This document shows positions 37,527-46,900 of a DNA stretch of 64,000 bases, one piece after another. This DNA is from Porphyromonas sp. Its GTDB lineage: Bacteria > Bacteroidota > Bacteroidia > Bacteroidales > Porphyromonadaceae. The DNA lies in contig JALFBN010000017.1 in the NCBI GenBank assembly GCA_022772085.1, forward strand, positions 124,001 to 188,000, given 5' to 3'. A program made the position numbers and the translations under genes. The notes under the pieces are model-generated. The model made no database searches and had not been told where the DNA came from. It saw only the letters and a list, made by a program, of their open reading frames with translations. How positions within the stretch are numbered: the first letter of the stretch is position 1; every line of letters starts with the position of its first letter.

Positions 37527-39245
37527 ATGCGACAGAGAACTCTATTTTTACTTGCAATTTTTGCATTTCTATACCCACGCCTTTGGGCGCAGATCCCTCA
37601 AGAGGTCAAGCCCGTACGCAACATTGTTGTCATGATCCCCGATGGGACCTCCCTCGCAACCCTATCATTGGCTCGTTGGTATCAACGTTACAAGCAGCCT
37701 GAGAAGATCCATTTGCACCTCGACTCCTTACTCTGTGGCACCGTACTGACCTACTGTTCCGATGCTCCCATTGGCGATTCGGCTCCCACCACAAGTTGCT
37801 ACATGACGGGAATTCCCTCCCAAAGCGGATTTATCTCCACCTATCCCGTGGCAACAGACCACGACCTCTACCCCCTCGATCCTAAACGTGCCTACCAACC
37901 CCTAGTCACCCTACTTGAGGCGGGGAAGTGGAAATTCGGCAAGCGCACAGGGCTTGTGGTTACCTGCGAATTCCCTCATGCCACCCCGGCAGACTGCTCC
38001 GCACACAGCTACAACAGGCGTAAGTATGACTGGATTGCTCCCCAAATGGTACACCTCCCCATTGATGTGATGATCGGCGGTGGCACTGCGATCCTCACCC
38101 CTGCCCTACAACAAGATCTCAAAGCCCAAGGCATCCCCTACTTCGCCAACGACCTCCAAGCCATGCGCTCTCATCGTGGATCGCAGATGTGGGCGCTCTA
38201 CACCGATAAGGATATGCCTTATGACCTAGACCGAGATCCTGAGAAACAACCCTCCCTCGCAGAGAGTACCCGCAAGGCTCTTGACCTACTCAACGATCCT
38301 CAAAGTGAAGGATTCTTCCTACTCGTAGAGGGTAGTAAAGTGGACTGGGCAGCTCATGCCAATGACCCCGTGGGTATCGCCACCGAGATGCTCGCCTTCG
38401 ACCAAGCTGTCGGAGTGGCATTTGACTTTGCCCGTAAGGACGGCAATACTGCACTCGTTATCATGCCCGACCACGGGAATAGCGGCCTAAGTATCGGATT
38501 GCAACGCCTCAAAAATGCCGACAAGCAGAGCAAAGAGGTTCTTTTCGGACAGCTCACGGCAATCAAACGAACCGCCGAAGGCCTCGCCGATATGCTGAAC
38601 AAAGCCCCAAAGGATCAGAGTAAAGAGCTATTTCGCACCTACGCCTCAATAGAGCTATCAGCCGATGAATCGGATGCGCTATACCAATGCGAAGAGTATA
38701 AGCACAGCCCTATCCCCCAAGCCGAGCGAAAGGGTTCTGCAGCAGAGAGCGGATTGTATAACAGTTCATTAAGTGCCGTAGTTACACAGATCTACCAACG
38801 CCACATGCCTTTTGGCTTTACCACCCACAGTCATACAGGCGAAGAGGTATTCCTCGCCGCCTATCATCCCCAAGGCACTCGCCCTACGGGAATGATCTTG
38901 AATACCGAAATTAACGACTACCTCTGCCGCCTGTGGAACCTACAAGGAGAACTTCCACGCCTCACCCAAAAGGCATACGCTCCTCATCAAGAGGTCTTCA
39001 AAGGATATAACTATAGAATCGAAGGAAAAGCGGATGCCACTCCTCTGTACCTTGAAATAGATCTACCATCTGCACAAAAACTCCGCATCTACCCCTTTAC
39101 CTCCAAGATGGAAGTTGGTTCGTTGCGCCAATTCAAAAGGAACCAAGCCACACGTCTTCAAGCACCCAACAATGCTGTGTGGGTGGACAAGACACAGACA
39201 TTCTATCTCAATCGGCAGGTATTGGATCTCGTCTCTAAGCGTTAA
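37527..39245 (+). CDS. Exported alkaline phosphatase (PhoA family)
   Basis: A 572-residue metal-dependent phosphomonoesterase for the periplasm or cell surface. Signal peptide about 1-21 (LFLLAIFAFLYPRLWAQ). Metal and catalytic motifs: MIPDGTS (first Asp), GDSAPTTSCYMTG with the nucleophile Ser in DSA, VEGSKVDWAAHANDP, MPDHGNSG (Asp-His) and the late His in THSHTGEEV. It is longer than E. coli PhoA (471), with an added C-terminal part of about 100 residues after the barrel, beta-rich and of unknown role. No obvious T9SS signal. A large hairpin (39270-39321) follows. Confidence 0.9.
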   Translation: MRQRTLFLLAIFAFLYPRLWAQIPQEVKPVRNIVVMIPDGTSLATLSLARWYQRYKQPEKIHLHLDSLLCGTVLTYCSDAPIGDSAPTTSCYMTGIPSQSGFISTYPVATDHDLYPLDPKRAYQPLVTLLEAGKWKFGKRTGLVVTCEFPHATPADCSAHSYNRRKYDWIAPQMVHLPIDVMIGGGTAILTPALQQDLKAQGIPYFANDLQAMRSHRGSQMWALYTDKDMPYDLDRDPEKQPSLAESTRKALDLLNDPQSEGFFLLVEGSKVDWAAHANDPVGIATEMLAFDQAVGVAFDFARKDGNTALVIMPDHGNSGLSIGLQRLKNADKQSKEVLFGQLTAIKRTAEGLADMLNKAPKDQSKELFRTYASIELSADESDALYQCEEYKHSPIPQAERKGSAAESGLYNSSLSAVVTQIYQRHMPFGFTTHSHTGEEVFLAAYHPQGTRPTGMILNTEINDYLCRLWNLQGELPRLTQKAYAPHQEVFKGYNYRIEGKADATPLYLEIDLPSAQKLRIYPFTSKMEVGSLRQFKRNQATRLQAPNNAVWVDKTQTFYLNRQVLDLVSKR

Positions 39246-39269
39246 AAAACCGATCTCTAAAAAACAGAG

Positions 39270-39321
39270 AACTCCCATCCGCACAACGAGCCTTATGAGG
39301 ATTCCTCCGCTGATGGGAGTT
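39270..39321. terminator. Hairpin between the phosphatase and SulP genes
   Basis: AACTCCCATC (39270-39279) and GATGGGAGTT (39312-39321) form a perfect 10-bp stem with a 32-nt loop that can itself fold. It lies 25 nt after the phosphatase stop. A TTTTTT tract follows on the minus strand rather than the plus strand, so its role as a plus-strand terminator is uncertain. Confidence 0.5.
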
Positions 39322-39350
39322 ATTGTGCATCAAGTCCAAAGCATTTAGGC

Positions 39351-39379
39351 TTGCATCAGACGAAAAGAGCATACCTTTG
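39351..39379 (+). promoter_or_regulatory. Promoter of the SulP transporter gene
   Basis: TACCTTTG (39372-39379) with TTG (39351-39353) 18 nt upstream. It lies inside the longest possible frame, which would begin with TTG at 39351, so ATG 39405 is the likely start. Confidence 0.65.
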
Positions 39380-39404
39380 CATAAGTTTTTTAGGACACTC
39401 CCTT

Positions 39405-41114
39405 ATGAATACAAAAAAACAACAGAGCTGGCAACAAGCTCTGGACGAATTTACACCGCAACTATTCAAATGCTTCCGCGACTACTCTGTGGAGCGATTT
39501 ACCAAAGACCTCATGGCGGGTATCATTGTGGGTATCGTAGCCCTGCCGCTGGCCATCGCCTTTGGTATAGCCAGTGGCGTTAGCCCCGAAGTGGGACTAA
39601 CAACCGCCATCATCGGGGGATTTATCGTATCCTTCCTCGGGGGGAGTTCGGTACAGATCGGAGGCCCCACGGGAGCGTTCATTGTCATTGTATATGGCAT
39701 CATCCAACAATACGGCATCGGAGGGTTGGCCACTGCTACCTTCATGGCGGGATTGATCCTCATTTTAATCGGCTTACTGCGCCTCGGTACAGTAATTCGA
39801 TTTATCCCCTACCCCATCATCGTAGGATTTACCAGTGGGATTGCCGTGACGATCTTCACCACACAAATAAAAGATCTTTTCGGACTCACCACAGAGGCTC
39901 TGCCGGGAGACTTTATCGGCAAATGGAGCATCTATTTTGAAAGTTTCGGCACAATCAGTTGGATAACCACTGTCATAGGTATTGCCACGGTGGCACTTGT
40001 ATTCCTCTTTCCCAAGATCTCCAAAAAGATACCGGGATCTCTCGTTGCCATTATACTCATGACCCTCATTGTTTACCTCCTACAACACTACGGGCAGGTA
40101 TCGGGGCTTGAAACGATTGGCGACCGCTTTACCTTCTCAGCCAAGCTCCCGGAGATCCACGGACTCAACCTCGACCCAGACACCCTTAGGGAACTTCTAC
40201 CAAGTGCCTTTACCATCGCCATGCTCGGCGCTATCGAATCCCTCCTCAGTGCCTCGGTGGCCGATGGAGCAATTGGCGAGAAACACAATTCCAATGTAGA
40301 GCTGCTAGCCCAAGGTGTTGCCAACGTAGTAATTCCCTTTGTCGGGGGGATCCCCGTAACAGGCGCGATAGCTCGTACTATGACCAATATAAAAAATGGA
40401 GGTCGTAGTCCTATTGCAGGACTGATACATGCCATCGTACTCCTCTTGATATTACTCTTCCTAGGACCTCTTACTGCTTATATCCCCATGGCTTGTTTGG
40501 CAGGGATCCTCGTTGTGGTATCGTACAACATGAGTGAGTGGAAGTCGTTCCTGGCCATACTCCGGGGGCCTAAAGGTGATGTTGCTGTACTTATTGTCAC
40601 CTTTGTACTAACGGTATTGCTTGATCTGACTATTGCCATAGAGATCGGCATGATCCTCAGTGCACTGCTCTTTATGCGACGCACCTACCTTGCCAGTGAC
40701 GTTGTACGCCACGAAGGTACCATCCCCCTCGACAATGAAGTAGCCCACAACCAAAAAGAAGAGGAGCTGGAAGTACCCTCCGATGTAGAAATCTTTGAGA
40801 TCCAAGGCCCCTTTTTCTTTGGGATTGCCAACCGCTTTGAGGAGGTCACCAAGTTCGTCGCCAAGAAACCTCTCGTGCGTATTCTGCGCATGAGACGCGT
40901 ACCCTTTGTTGATGCCACAGGAGCTCACAACCTCGCCATAATGGCCGAGAAGTGCCGCACCGCAGGGATCACACTCGTACTCTCAGGCGTGCGCCCCGAA
41001 GTCCAAGAGACTCTCAGGAACTCCGGGATTACAGCACGAATTGGCGAAGAAAACATCTGTCCTGACATTCACCAAGCCCTCGCCCATACCCGCTCACTCC
41101 TTGTAAAGAACTAA
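39405..41114 (+). CDS. SulP-family anion transporter with STAS domain
   Basis: A 569-residue inner-membrane transporter of the SulP/SLC26 family; members carry sulfate, bicarbonate or dicarboxylates, and the substrate cannot be told here. The N-terminal SulP motif is KDLMAGIIVGIVALPLAIAF, with GGSSVQIGGPTGAFIVIVYG and the second signature ESLLSASVADGAIGEKHNSN further on; 10-12 membrane segments. The C-terminal cytoplasmic STAS domain begins about residue 455 (VEIFEIQGPFFFGIANRFEE; FVDATGAHNLAIMAEKCR). Its start is set by the promoter at 39351-39379. The glycosyltransferase gene follows after 26 nt. Confidence 0.92.
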   Translation: MNTKKQQSWQQALDEFTPQLFKCFRDYSVERFTKDLMAGIIVGIVALPLAIAFGIASGVSPEVGLTTAIIGGFIVSFLGGSSVQIGGPTGAFIVIVYGIIQQYGIGGLATATFMAGLILILIGLLRLGTVIRFIPYPIIVGFTSGIAVTIFTTQIKDLFGLTTEALPGDFIGKWSIYFESFGTISWITTVIGIATVALVFLFPKISKKIPGSLVAIILMTLIVYLLQHYGQVSGLETIGDRFTFSAKLPEIHGLNLDPDTLRELLPSAFTIAMLGAIESLLSASVADGAIGEKHNSNVELLAQGVANVVIPFVGGIPVTGAIARTMTNIKNGGRSPIAGLIHAIVLLLILLFLGPLTAYIPMACLAGILVVVSYNMSEWKSFLAILRGPKGDVAVLIVTFVLTVLLDLTIAIEIGMILSALLFMRRTYLASDVVRHEGTIPLDNEVAHNQKEEELEVPSDVEIFEIQGPFFFGIANRFEEVTKFVAKKPLVRILRMRRVPFVDATGAHNLAIMAEKCRTAGITLVLSGVRPEVQETLRNSGITARIGEENICPDIHQALAHTRSLLVKN

Positions 41115-41140
41115 CCATAGACTCCTCTAGAGCAACCATC

Positions 41141-42007
41141 ATGCATTGCCCAAACGAACTCCTCCCCCATCACGGCTTTTCCGTCTTGCTCTCTACCTAC
41201 TATAAGGAGCGGCCCGAGTATTTCAAAGCCGCGCTTGATAGCATCTTTACACAGACGCTACCTGCACCAGAAGTCGTATTGGTATGCGATGGAGCTCTTA
41301 CACCTGAATTGGATAGCCTTATAGCACACTACCAAAGAGAATATCCCGAAATATTGCAGGTGGTGCGACTTGAGAAAAACGGCGGATTGGGCAATGCACT
41401 AAACGAAGGACTCAAACACTGCTCTTACGATATTGTGGCTCGTATGGATACCGACGATATTGCATTCCCCAACCGATTCGAACGACAGATCACCTTCCTA
41501 CTCGCCCATCCCGATATAGATGTCCTAAGTAGTAGTATTGACGAGTTTATCCACACGCCAAAGGAGGTTATATCTCGCAGAACGCTACCCGAGATGCATG
41601 AAGATATCGTACGCTTTGCACGATACCGCTGCCCGGTAAACCACCCTGCCGTAGTCTTTCGCAAGTCTACAATCATGAGGGCAGGAGGCTACCAACACTT
41701 CCCTCTATTCGAGGACTACTACCTTTGGGCTCGTGTTATCATGCAAGGAGGGCGATTGCACTCCCTCCCCGAGTCATTACTCTACTTTAGAATGAACCAT
41801 GCCACCCTAGGTCGACGCCGAGGATGGCATTACATACACAGTGATATACTTCTTCAGAAGGAGTTTCGCAAAATTGGATTTATCTCAACAGGAGGGTACA
41901 TCCGGAATCTCCTCTTCCGCATACCTCCAAGGTTGCTCCCGGGACCATGGCTTTATAGCGTTTACAAGCAATTCTTGCGCAAGCCTATCCACAAAGGAAC
42001 TACTTAA
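41141..42007 (+). CDS. Family 2 glycosyltransferase
   Basis: A 288-residue cytoplasmic glycosyltransferase with GT-A fold: FSVLLSTYYKERPEYFKAAL at the N-terminus, VVLVCDGALT, NGGLGNALNEGL, the DxD-type metal motif ARMDTDDIAFPNRFERQ, NHPAVVFRKS and FEDYYLWARVIMQGG. This pattern is common in enzymes making LPS or capsule sugars; donor unknown. It lies directly after the SulP gene and ends 6 nt from the convergent rodA. Confidence 0.88.
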   Translation: MHCPNELLPHHGFSVLLSTYYKERPEYFKAALDSIFTQTLPAPEVVLVCDGALTPELDSLIAHYQREYPEILQVVRLEKNGGLGNALNEGLKHCSYDIVARMDTDDIAFPNRFERQITFLLAHPDIDVLSSSIDEFIHTPKEVISRRTLPEMHEDIVRFARYRCPVNHPAVVFRKSTIMRAGGYQHFPLFEDYYLWARVIMQGGRLHSLPESLLYFRMNHATLGRRRGWHYIHSDILLQKEFRKIGFISTGGYIRNLLFRIPPRLLPGPWLYSVYKQFLRKPIHKGTT

Positions 42008-42013
42008 AAAACC

Positions 42014-43483
42014 TTAGGACAAACTTTTAGAGCGCCCTCGCTTGCGATCCGCATCAATGCGGACGAAGATAAAGAGCAAAATAGTAAAGCCCCACAAAGA
42101 GGATCCTCCATAGCTAAAGAAAGGTAATGGAATCCCTATTACGGGGACAATCCCTAAGACCATCCCTACATTAACCGCCAAATGGAATAGGAATATAGAT
42201 CCTACGCAGTAGCCATAGACTCGCCCAAAGGCATTGACTTGTCGCTCTGCCAAATAAAAGAATCGTAAGATCAAAGCAAGGTAAATCAATAGGAGTGCCG
42301 TGGAACCGATAAACCCGTGCTCCTCTCCCACAGTACAAAAGATGAAGTCAGTATCTTGCTCCGGGACGTAACTCAATTTCGTTTGCGTTCCCTTAAGGAA
42401 TCCCTTACCGGTCAAACCTCCCGACCCGATTGCAATCTTCGCCTGATTCACATTGTAACCCATTCCCTTTAGATCCTCTTTAAGCCCTAAAGCCACTGCA
42501 ATGCGTCCTCGTTGATGGGGTTGGAGGACATTCTCAAAAACGAAGGAAACCGACAGAGAATAAACAACGCATCCGACCGCAAAGAGAGCCGTAATCAGAT
42601 AGTGACGAGCAAAGAGCTTCACCGCAATCCACAAGCAATAGACGATCAGTGCAACCAAAATAATTATAGCAATATAACTCAAGTCAAAAGGAAAAAAGTA
42701 ATTGACTAAAAGAGCCGAAGCGTATACACCTATATACCCACCTATCCCCCAAGAGAAAAGCCGGGAATTACGTTTGGGATTTAGAGCCAAAGCGATAAAA
42801 ATAGCAACCGTAATGACCGTAGACAGTGCCCAATAATCAGCTTGAGTAGCCCCCCAAAACACATCCGCAAGAGACAGGGCCATCACAAACAACACGACAG
42901 CAATAAATGCCAATCCAAGGAAAATCCCCGACAATCCCTCTCGATAAAGTGCTAAAAAGAGAGCAGTATAGACTAACGCCGAACCTGCTTCTTTTTGCAA
43001 AAAGATGAGCATCATGGGCAAAAGCACAATGACAAAAACTTCGGCATATGCCCGAAAAGAATTGAGTTTGAACTTATAACGATTGAGTGCTGAAGCCAAC
43101 ATGAGAGAGGTGGCAATCTTGGCAAACTCCGCCGGTTGTAGTCGCATCGACCCTAATACGAGCCATGAATGAGACCCTTTAATATCTGGAGCTATGAATA
43201 TCGTGACGAACAGAAGCCCCATCATTAAGATGTAAAAGATCGGGGCAAAGGTCTCAAACCATCCGACATCACTCAACAAGATCAGAAGAATCAGCACTCC
43301 ACTGAGCCCCATCCAGACCAATTGCATCGCAGGGCGACTGCCCGATTCGAAAAGACTTGCTGTTTCAAGACTAAAGCTGGCACCACAAATGCTGAACCAT
43401 CCCGTGACAATGAGCAGAAAATAGAGCCCAACCAAGATCCAGTCTATACGTCGAAAAAGTGGTGTAGATGCATTAGGGAGCAT
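42014..43483 (-). CDS. rodA: Rod-shape peptidoglycan polymerase RodA
   Basis: A 489-residue SEDS-family glycosyltransferase that polymerises lipid II together with PBP2 during elongation. About ten membrane spans. Family motifs: SHSWLVLGSMRLQPAEFAKI, IFLQKEAGSALVYTALF, AIGSGGLTGKGFLKGTQ, YVPEQDTDFIFCTVGEE and IPLPFFSYGGSSL at the C-terminus. It is longer than E. coli RodA (370) because of an extra membrane region in the middle, usual in Bacteroidota. I chose ATG 43483, which overlaps mrdA by 11 nt; the longest frame begins with TTG inside mrdA. Confidence 0.93.
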   Translation of the reverse strand: MLPNASTPLFRRIDWILVGLYFLLIVTGWFSICGASFSLETASLFESGSRPAMQLVWMGLSGVLILLILLSDVGWFETFAPIFYILMMGLLFVTIFIAPDIKGSHSWLVLGSMRLQPAEFAKIATSLMLASALNRYKFKLNSFRAYAEVFVIVLLPMMLIFLQKEAGSALVYTALFLALYREGLSGIFLGLAFIAVVLFVMALSLADVFWGATQADYWALSTVITVAIFIALALNPKRNSRLFSWGIGGYIGVYASALLVNYFFPFDLSYIAIIILVALIVYCLWIAVKLFARHYLITALFAVGCVVYSLSVSFVFENVLQPHQRGRIAVALGLKEDLKGMGYNVNQAKIAIGSGGLTGKGFLKGTQTKLSYVPEQDTDFIFCTVGEEHGFIGSTALLLIYLALILRFFYLAERQVNAFGRVYGYCVGSIFLFHLAVNVGMVLGIVPVIGIPLPFFSYGGSSLWGFTILLFIFVRIDADRKRGRSKSLS

Positions 43484-45338
43484 TACGATATGATAGATAA
43501 GAATGAGACATCCGAGAAGCAATCCCCTCTGCTGTTGGAGAAAGTTGCCCCTCCCGTAAATAATACTCCATCATAACGCGTCCGATGGGAACTCCGAACG
43601 TTGCCCCATAGCCACCATTTTCTACATAAACAGCAATGGCAACTTGTGGATTATTGCGTGGAGCAAAACCAATAAAAGCCGAATGGTCAGGGCCATGAGG
43701 ATTTTCTGCTGTACCTGTTTTTCCACAGACTTCGATCTCGCCAGGCGCAAAATTGGCTGCATGACAAGTCCCCGATCTTACGGCTCCTGCCATACCACTG
43801 ACGACAACCTCCCAATGCCGAGCCGCGATACCGGTGTAATGCTTATGGCGATATGCTGTATCTATGGGCATACCTTCAATCTCGTGAACCACGTGCGGAC
43901 GGTAATAAAATCCTCGATTAGCCACAATAGCAGCAAGGTTCGCCATCTGCAAGGGAGTAGCAAGAACCTCTCCTTGTCCAATGGAGTTTGATATGATAGT
44001 TGAGGAGTTCCAACGAGATTTATACCACTTGTCATAATACTCACTGTTAGGAATAAATCCGCGCTTCTCACTTGGTAAATCAACACCTAGGGGATAGCCA
44101 TAACCCATCTGCACCATATAATCCTTCCAGCGCGTGAAAGCCTCTTGAACCGAAGGATAACGAGTGCGATCATCCAGCATATAGTGCAATCCCCATGCAA
44201 AGAAAGCATTGCAGGAGGTGGTAAGGGCATACTCAACAGCTAGAGGAGACCCGTGTCCGTGACAAGCAGGCTTTCCCCTCATGTAGGGATAACCTCGATA
44301 ACAGGTATAGAGTGTGCTCGGAGTGATCACTCCTTCGTTAAGAAAGATGGCGGCCTGAGTTGGTTTGAACGTAGATCCCGGAGGGTAAGTCCCCTGAAGA
44401 GCTCGATTGAATAGAGGTTTATTGGGGTTGTAAGCGAGCAAAAGATGGTTTTTACCCATCTCCTTGCCCGAAAGCATCACCGGCGAATAGGATGGACTCG
44501 TAACCAAACAGAGGATCTCTCCTGTCGCAGGTTCGATCATGACAATTCCGCCACGCTTCCCCTGCATCATACGTTCACCTAGAGCCTGAAGTCCCTCATC
44601 AATTGCCAAGGTCAGATTCCGACCCGCCTTTTCTTTAACGTCATTTGCCCCATTATTGTAACGTCCTTGTATACGTCCTCGAGCATCCCGAAGCATCACT
44701 TTATACCCTTTGGATCCCCGAAGAAGCTCCTCATAAGTACGTTCCACGCCAGACTTCCCTACATAGTCCCCCAAAGCCAATAGGCTATCCCGCTCTAGAT
44801 CACTCGGACTACTCTCACTCATATATCCCAGCACATGAGCAGCGACTTCGGTATCATAACGCCGAATACTGCGGTGCTGCACAGAAAAGCCGGGGAACTG
44901 ATAGAGATGCTCTTGGAAGCGTCCTGCATCTATGGCATTAACCTGTGCCAAAAGTCGCTGAGGCGTATAGGGAGAATATCCTGGATTGATATTACGATCT
45001 CGAATAGCCTCGAAACGGGAGCGTAATATGGGCAAATCAATGGAGAGCAATTGGCACAAAGCCATCGAATCAAGATCTTCTCCCACCTCCTTGAGCACCA
45101 CCATGACATCGTAGGCGGGTTCGTTAAAAACTAACAGTTTGCCATTACGATCAAAAATAGCTCCTCGCTCCGGATAGATTATATGGTGATAAAAGGCATT
45201 ATTCTCGGCTTTAGACTTATACTCTGGGCTCAAAATTTGCAAGTAAAAAAGGCGCACCACATACCCGACGACAAGAGCAACGGCAATGAGCATGAGGAAT
45301 AGGGAACGTTGAAATTCGTTGTGGCGATCGTGTTTCAT
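43473..45338 (-). CDS. mrdA: Penicillin-binding protein 2
   Basis: A 621-residue class B transpeptidase of the elongation complex. One N-terminal membrane anchor (SLFLMLIAVALVVGYVVRLF), a dimerisation/pedestal domain starting with YPERGAIFDRNGKLLVFNEP, and the transpeptidase domain with the catalytic SxxK (PPGSTFKPTQA), SxN (TTSCNAFF) and KTG (CGKTGTAENP). It pairs with RodA, encoded by the next gene. mreD precedes it by 24 nt. Confidence 0.96.
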   Translation of the reverse strand: MKHDRHNEFQRSLFLMLIAVALVVGYVVRLFYLQILSPEYKSKAENNAFYHHIIYPERGAIFDRNGKLLVFNEPAYDVMVVLKEVGEDLDSMALCQLLSIDLPILRSRFEAIRDRNINPGYSPYTPQRLLAQVNAIDAGRFQEHLYQFPGFSVQHRSIRRYDTEVAAHVLGYMSESSPSDLERDSLLALGDYVGKSGVERTYEELLRGSKGYKVMLRDARGRIQGRYNNGANDVKEKAGRNLTLAIDEGLQALGERMMQGKRGGIVMIEPATGEILCLVTSPSYSPVMLSGKEMGKNHLLLAYNPNKPLFNRALQGTYPPGSTFKPTQAAIFLNEGVITPSTLYTCYRGYPYMRGKPACHGHGSPLAVEYALTTSCNAFFAWGLHYMLDDRTRYPSVQEAFTRWKDYMVQMGYGYPLGVDLPSEKRGFIPNSEYYDKWYKSRWNSSTIISNSIGQGEVLATPLQMANLAAIVANRGFYYRPHVVHEIEGMPIDTAYRHKHYTGIAARHWEVVVSGMAGAVRSGTCHAANFAPGEIEVCGKTGTAENPHGPDHSAFIGFAPRNNPQVAIAVYVENGGYGATFGVPIGRVMMEYYLREGQLSPTAEGIASRMSHSYLSYRNAP

Positions 45339-45362
45339 CGGTTGGACTTTACAAAACGATCC

Positions 45363-45875
45363 TTAGCGATTATGAGGGCGTCGCCCAAAAAGAAGCAAGG
45401 CGGAGATGGAAAGCACATAGGTTGCTATGACACTGGTCAGCAAACGCAGGGCAAAGTAGCTCCAATTGAATGCCCCAACGGCATCTAAAAAGAATAGTAA
45501 CGTATGATGAAACAGCACCAAAAGGAACAGCAGGAAAGCGATCCCCCAACCATTTATAGCAAGTGATGGTGAATAGGAACGGTTCGTCTCCGAATCCACG
45601 AAGAGGGGCAAGAGATAACTTCGTAAGAATCCCGTAGCCGTAAATGCAGCTAAATGCATTCCAGGCGTTCCCGAAAGGATATCCAACAAAAGCCCCGTGA
45701 GTGCGCTCCACAACGTGATCCCTACTCTTGACACATCCATCGGGATCAGAAAGAGGATATAGACATAGGGGAAAGGTGTGGCCAATCGGAATAGATAGAG
45801 TGCGTTAAAGACCCAAACTTGAAGGAGAACCAATATAACGATCTTGACGAGCAAGAGCAGGTAGCGCAGTCTCAT
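45363..45875 (-). CDS. mreD: Rod-shape protein MreD
   Basis: A 170-residue hydrophobic protein with about five membrane segments, positioned between mreC and mrdA as expected. Sequence similarity in this family is low; TPFPYVYILFLIPMD and LTGLLLDILSGTPGMHLAA fit Bacteroidota MreD. It starts 2 nt after the mreC stop codon, so the two are translationally close. Confidence 0.88.
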   Translation of the reverse strand: MRLRYLLLLVKIVILVLLQVWVFNALYLFRLATPFPYVYILFLIPMDVSRVGITLWSALTGLLLDILSGTPGMHLAAFTATGFLRSYLLPLFVDSETNRSYSPSLAINGWGIAFLLFLLVLFHHTLLFFLDAVGAFNWSYFALRLLTSVIATYVLSISALLLFGRRPHNR

Positions 45876-45877
45876 AA

Positions 45878-46744
45878 TCAGTTATATACGGCTTGTAGAG
45901 AATCTAATGTTTCGTGCGAAATCGACACTCCCGAGAGCACCACGTAGACGAAGTCCAAAGTCGAAAAATCGACTCCTAGTGTAACGGGGATATTGTCATT
46001 GCCCAACACCACCCCATCTCGCACATGATAGGTACTATCCACACGCCCTACATAGAGATTCGGCGGAAAGACAGAACTATAGCCACTTGTCACCAAGGTA
46101 TCCCCGGCATGAATCTGTACATGTGAAGGCAAATCCGTTAAACGAGAGGATAAATCCCCCGGAGTATCCCAAGCTAAAGAGCCGAAATGTTTGGTATGTA
46201 ATAACTTACAACTCAAATTCAGAGAGGGATTGATCAACGGAATGACTACAGAGTACCCCTGAGATACTGAGGAAACAATTCCTACGACACCACGGGCACT
46301 CATGACGCCCATATCCTTTTTAACACCGGACTCACTCCCTCGATTGATAATGATCAGGTTGTGCCCACGATTGATCGTCGAACTAATGACCCGAGCAGTA
46401 AGGAACTGCAATTGAGGGATCGCCTCCGTAGAATCCGGCACAAAGGTAAGGGGCGTTATTGTATCGGCCATTGCAAATTCCATCTGTTGCTTGAGTTGGA
46501 GGTATTGCATCTCTAGCAGAGCATTGCTTTCGGAGAGTTGGCGATTTTTTTCACGCAATCCGATGTAACTAGAGATCTCCCCGGCAACTTGCTGAATGGC
46601 CCCCACCACACAATTGGAAAAGGCAACATTCAAAAAGCGGTGATAGAGGCTTCCATTGAAAATAAGAGCAAAAGCCACCACCTCGATGAAAGCGAGGAGA
46701 ATCCAATGTCCCCACGAATGGAGGAAGTCTATCACTTTACGCAC
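45878..46744 (-). CDS. mreC: Rod-shape protein MreC
   Basis: A 288-residue periplasmic scaffold protein of the elongasome. One N-terminal membrane helix (GHWILLAFIEVVAFALIFNG), a coiled coil at about 60-95 (LREKNRQLSESNALLEMQYL), then two beta-barrel domains (ARVISSTINRGHNLIIINRG, VMSARGVVGIVSSVSQGYSV, AGDTLVTSGYSSVFPPNLYV). It follows mreB after 157 nt. Confidence 0.94.
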   Translation of the reverse strand: MRKVIDFLHSWGHWILLAFIEVVAFALIFNGSLYHRFLNVAFSNCVVGAIQQVAGEISSYIGLREKNRQLSESNALLEMQYLQLKQQMEFAMADTITPLTFVPDSTEAIPQLQFLTARVISSTINRGHNLIIINRGSESGVKKDMGVMSARGVVGIVSSVSQGYSVVIPLINPSLNLSCKLLHTKHFGSLAWDTPGDLSSRLTDLPSHVQIHAGDTLVTSGYSSVFPPNLYVGRVDSTYHVRDGVVLGNDNIPVTLGVDFSTLDFVYVVLSGVSISHETLDSLQAVYN

Positions 46745-46900
46745 GAATACAGCAAATGGTAGGCATCAGGCTCCGTATTTAATCCACTCATGAACAGCAG
46801 GGCAAGAGCGACGGCACTACCTTGTTCTGCGGAAAAACAACCTTGCTCCACAAAAGCAGGAGAAGCCGATTGCATGTATTTTACAGAGCAGGGATGCCCT

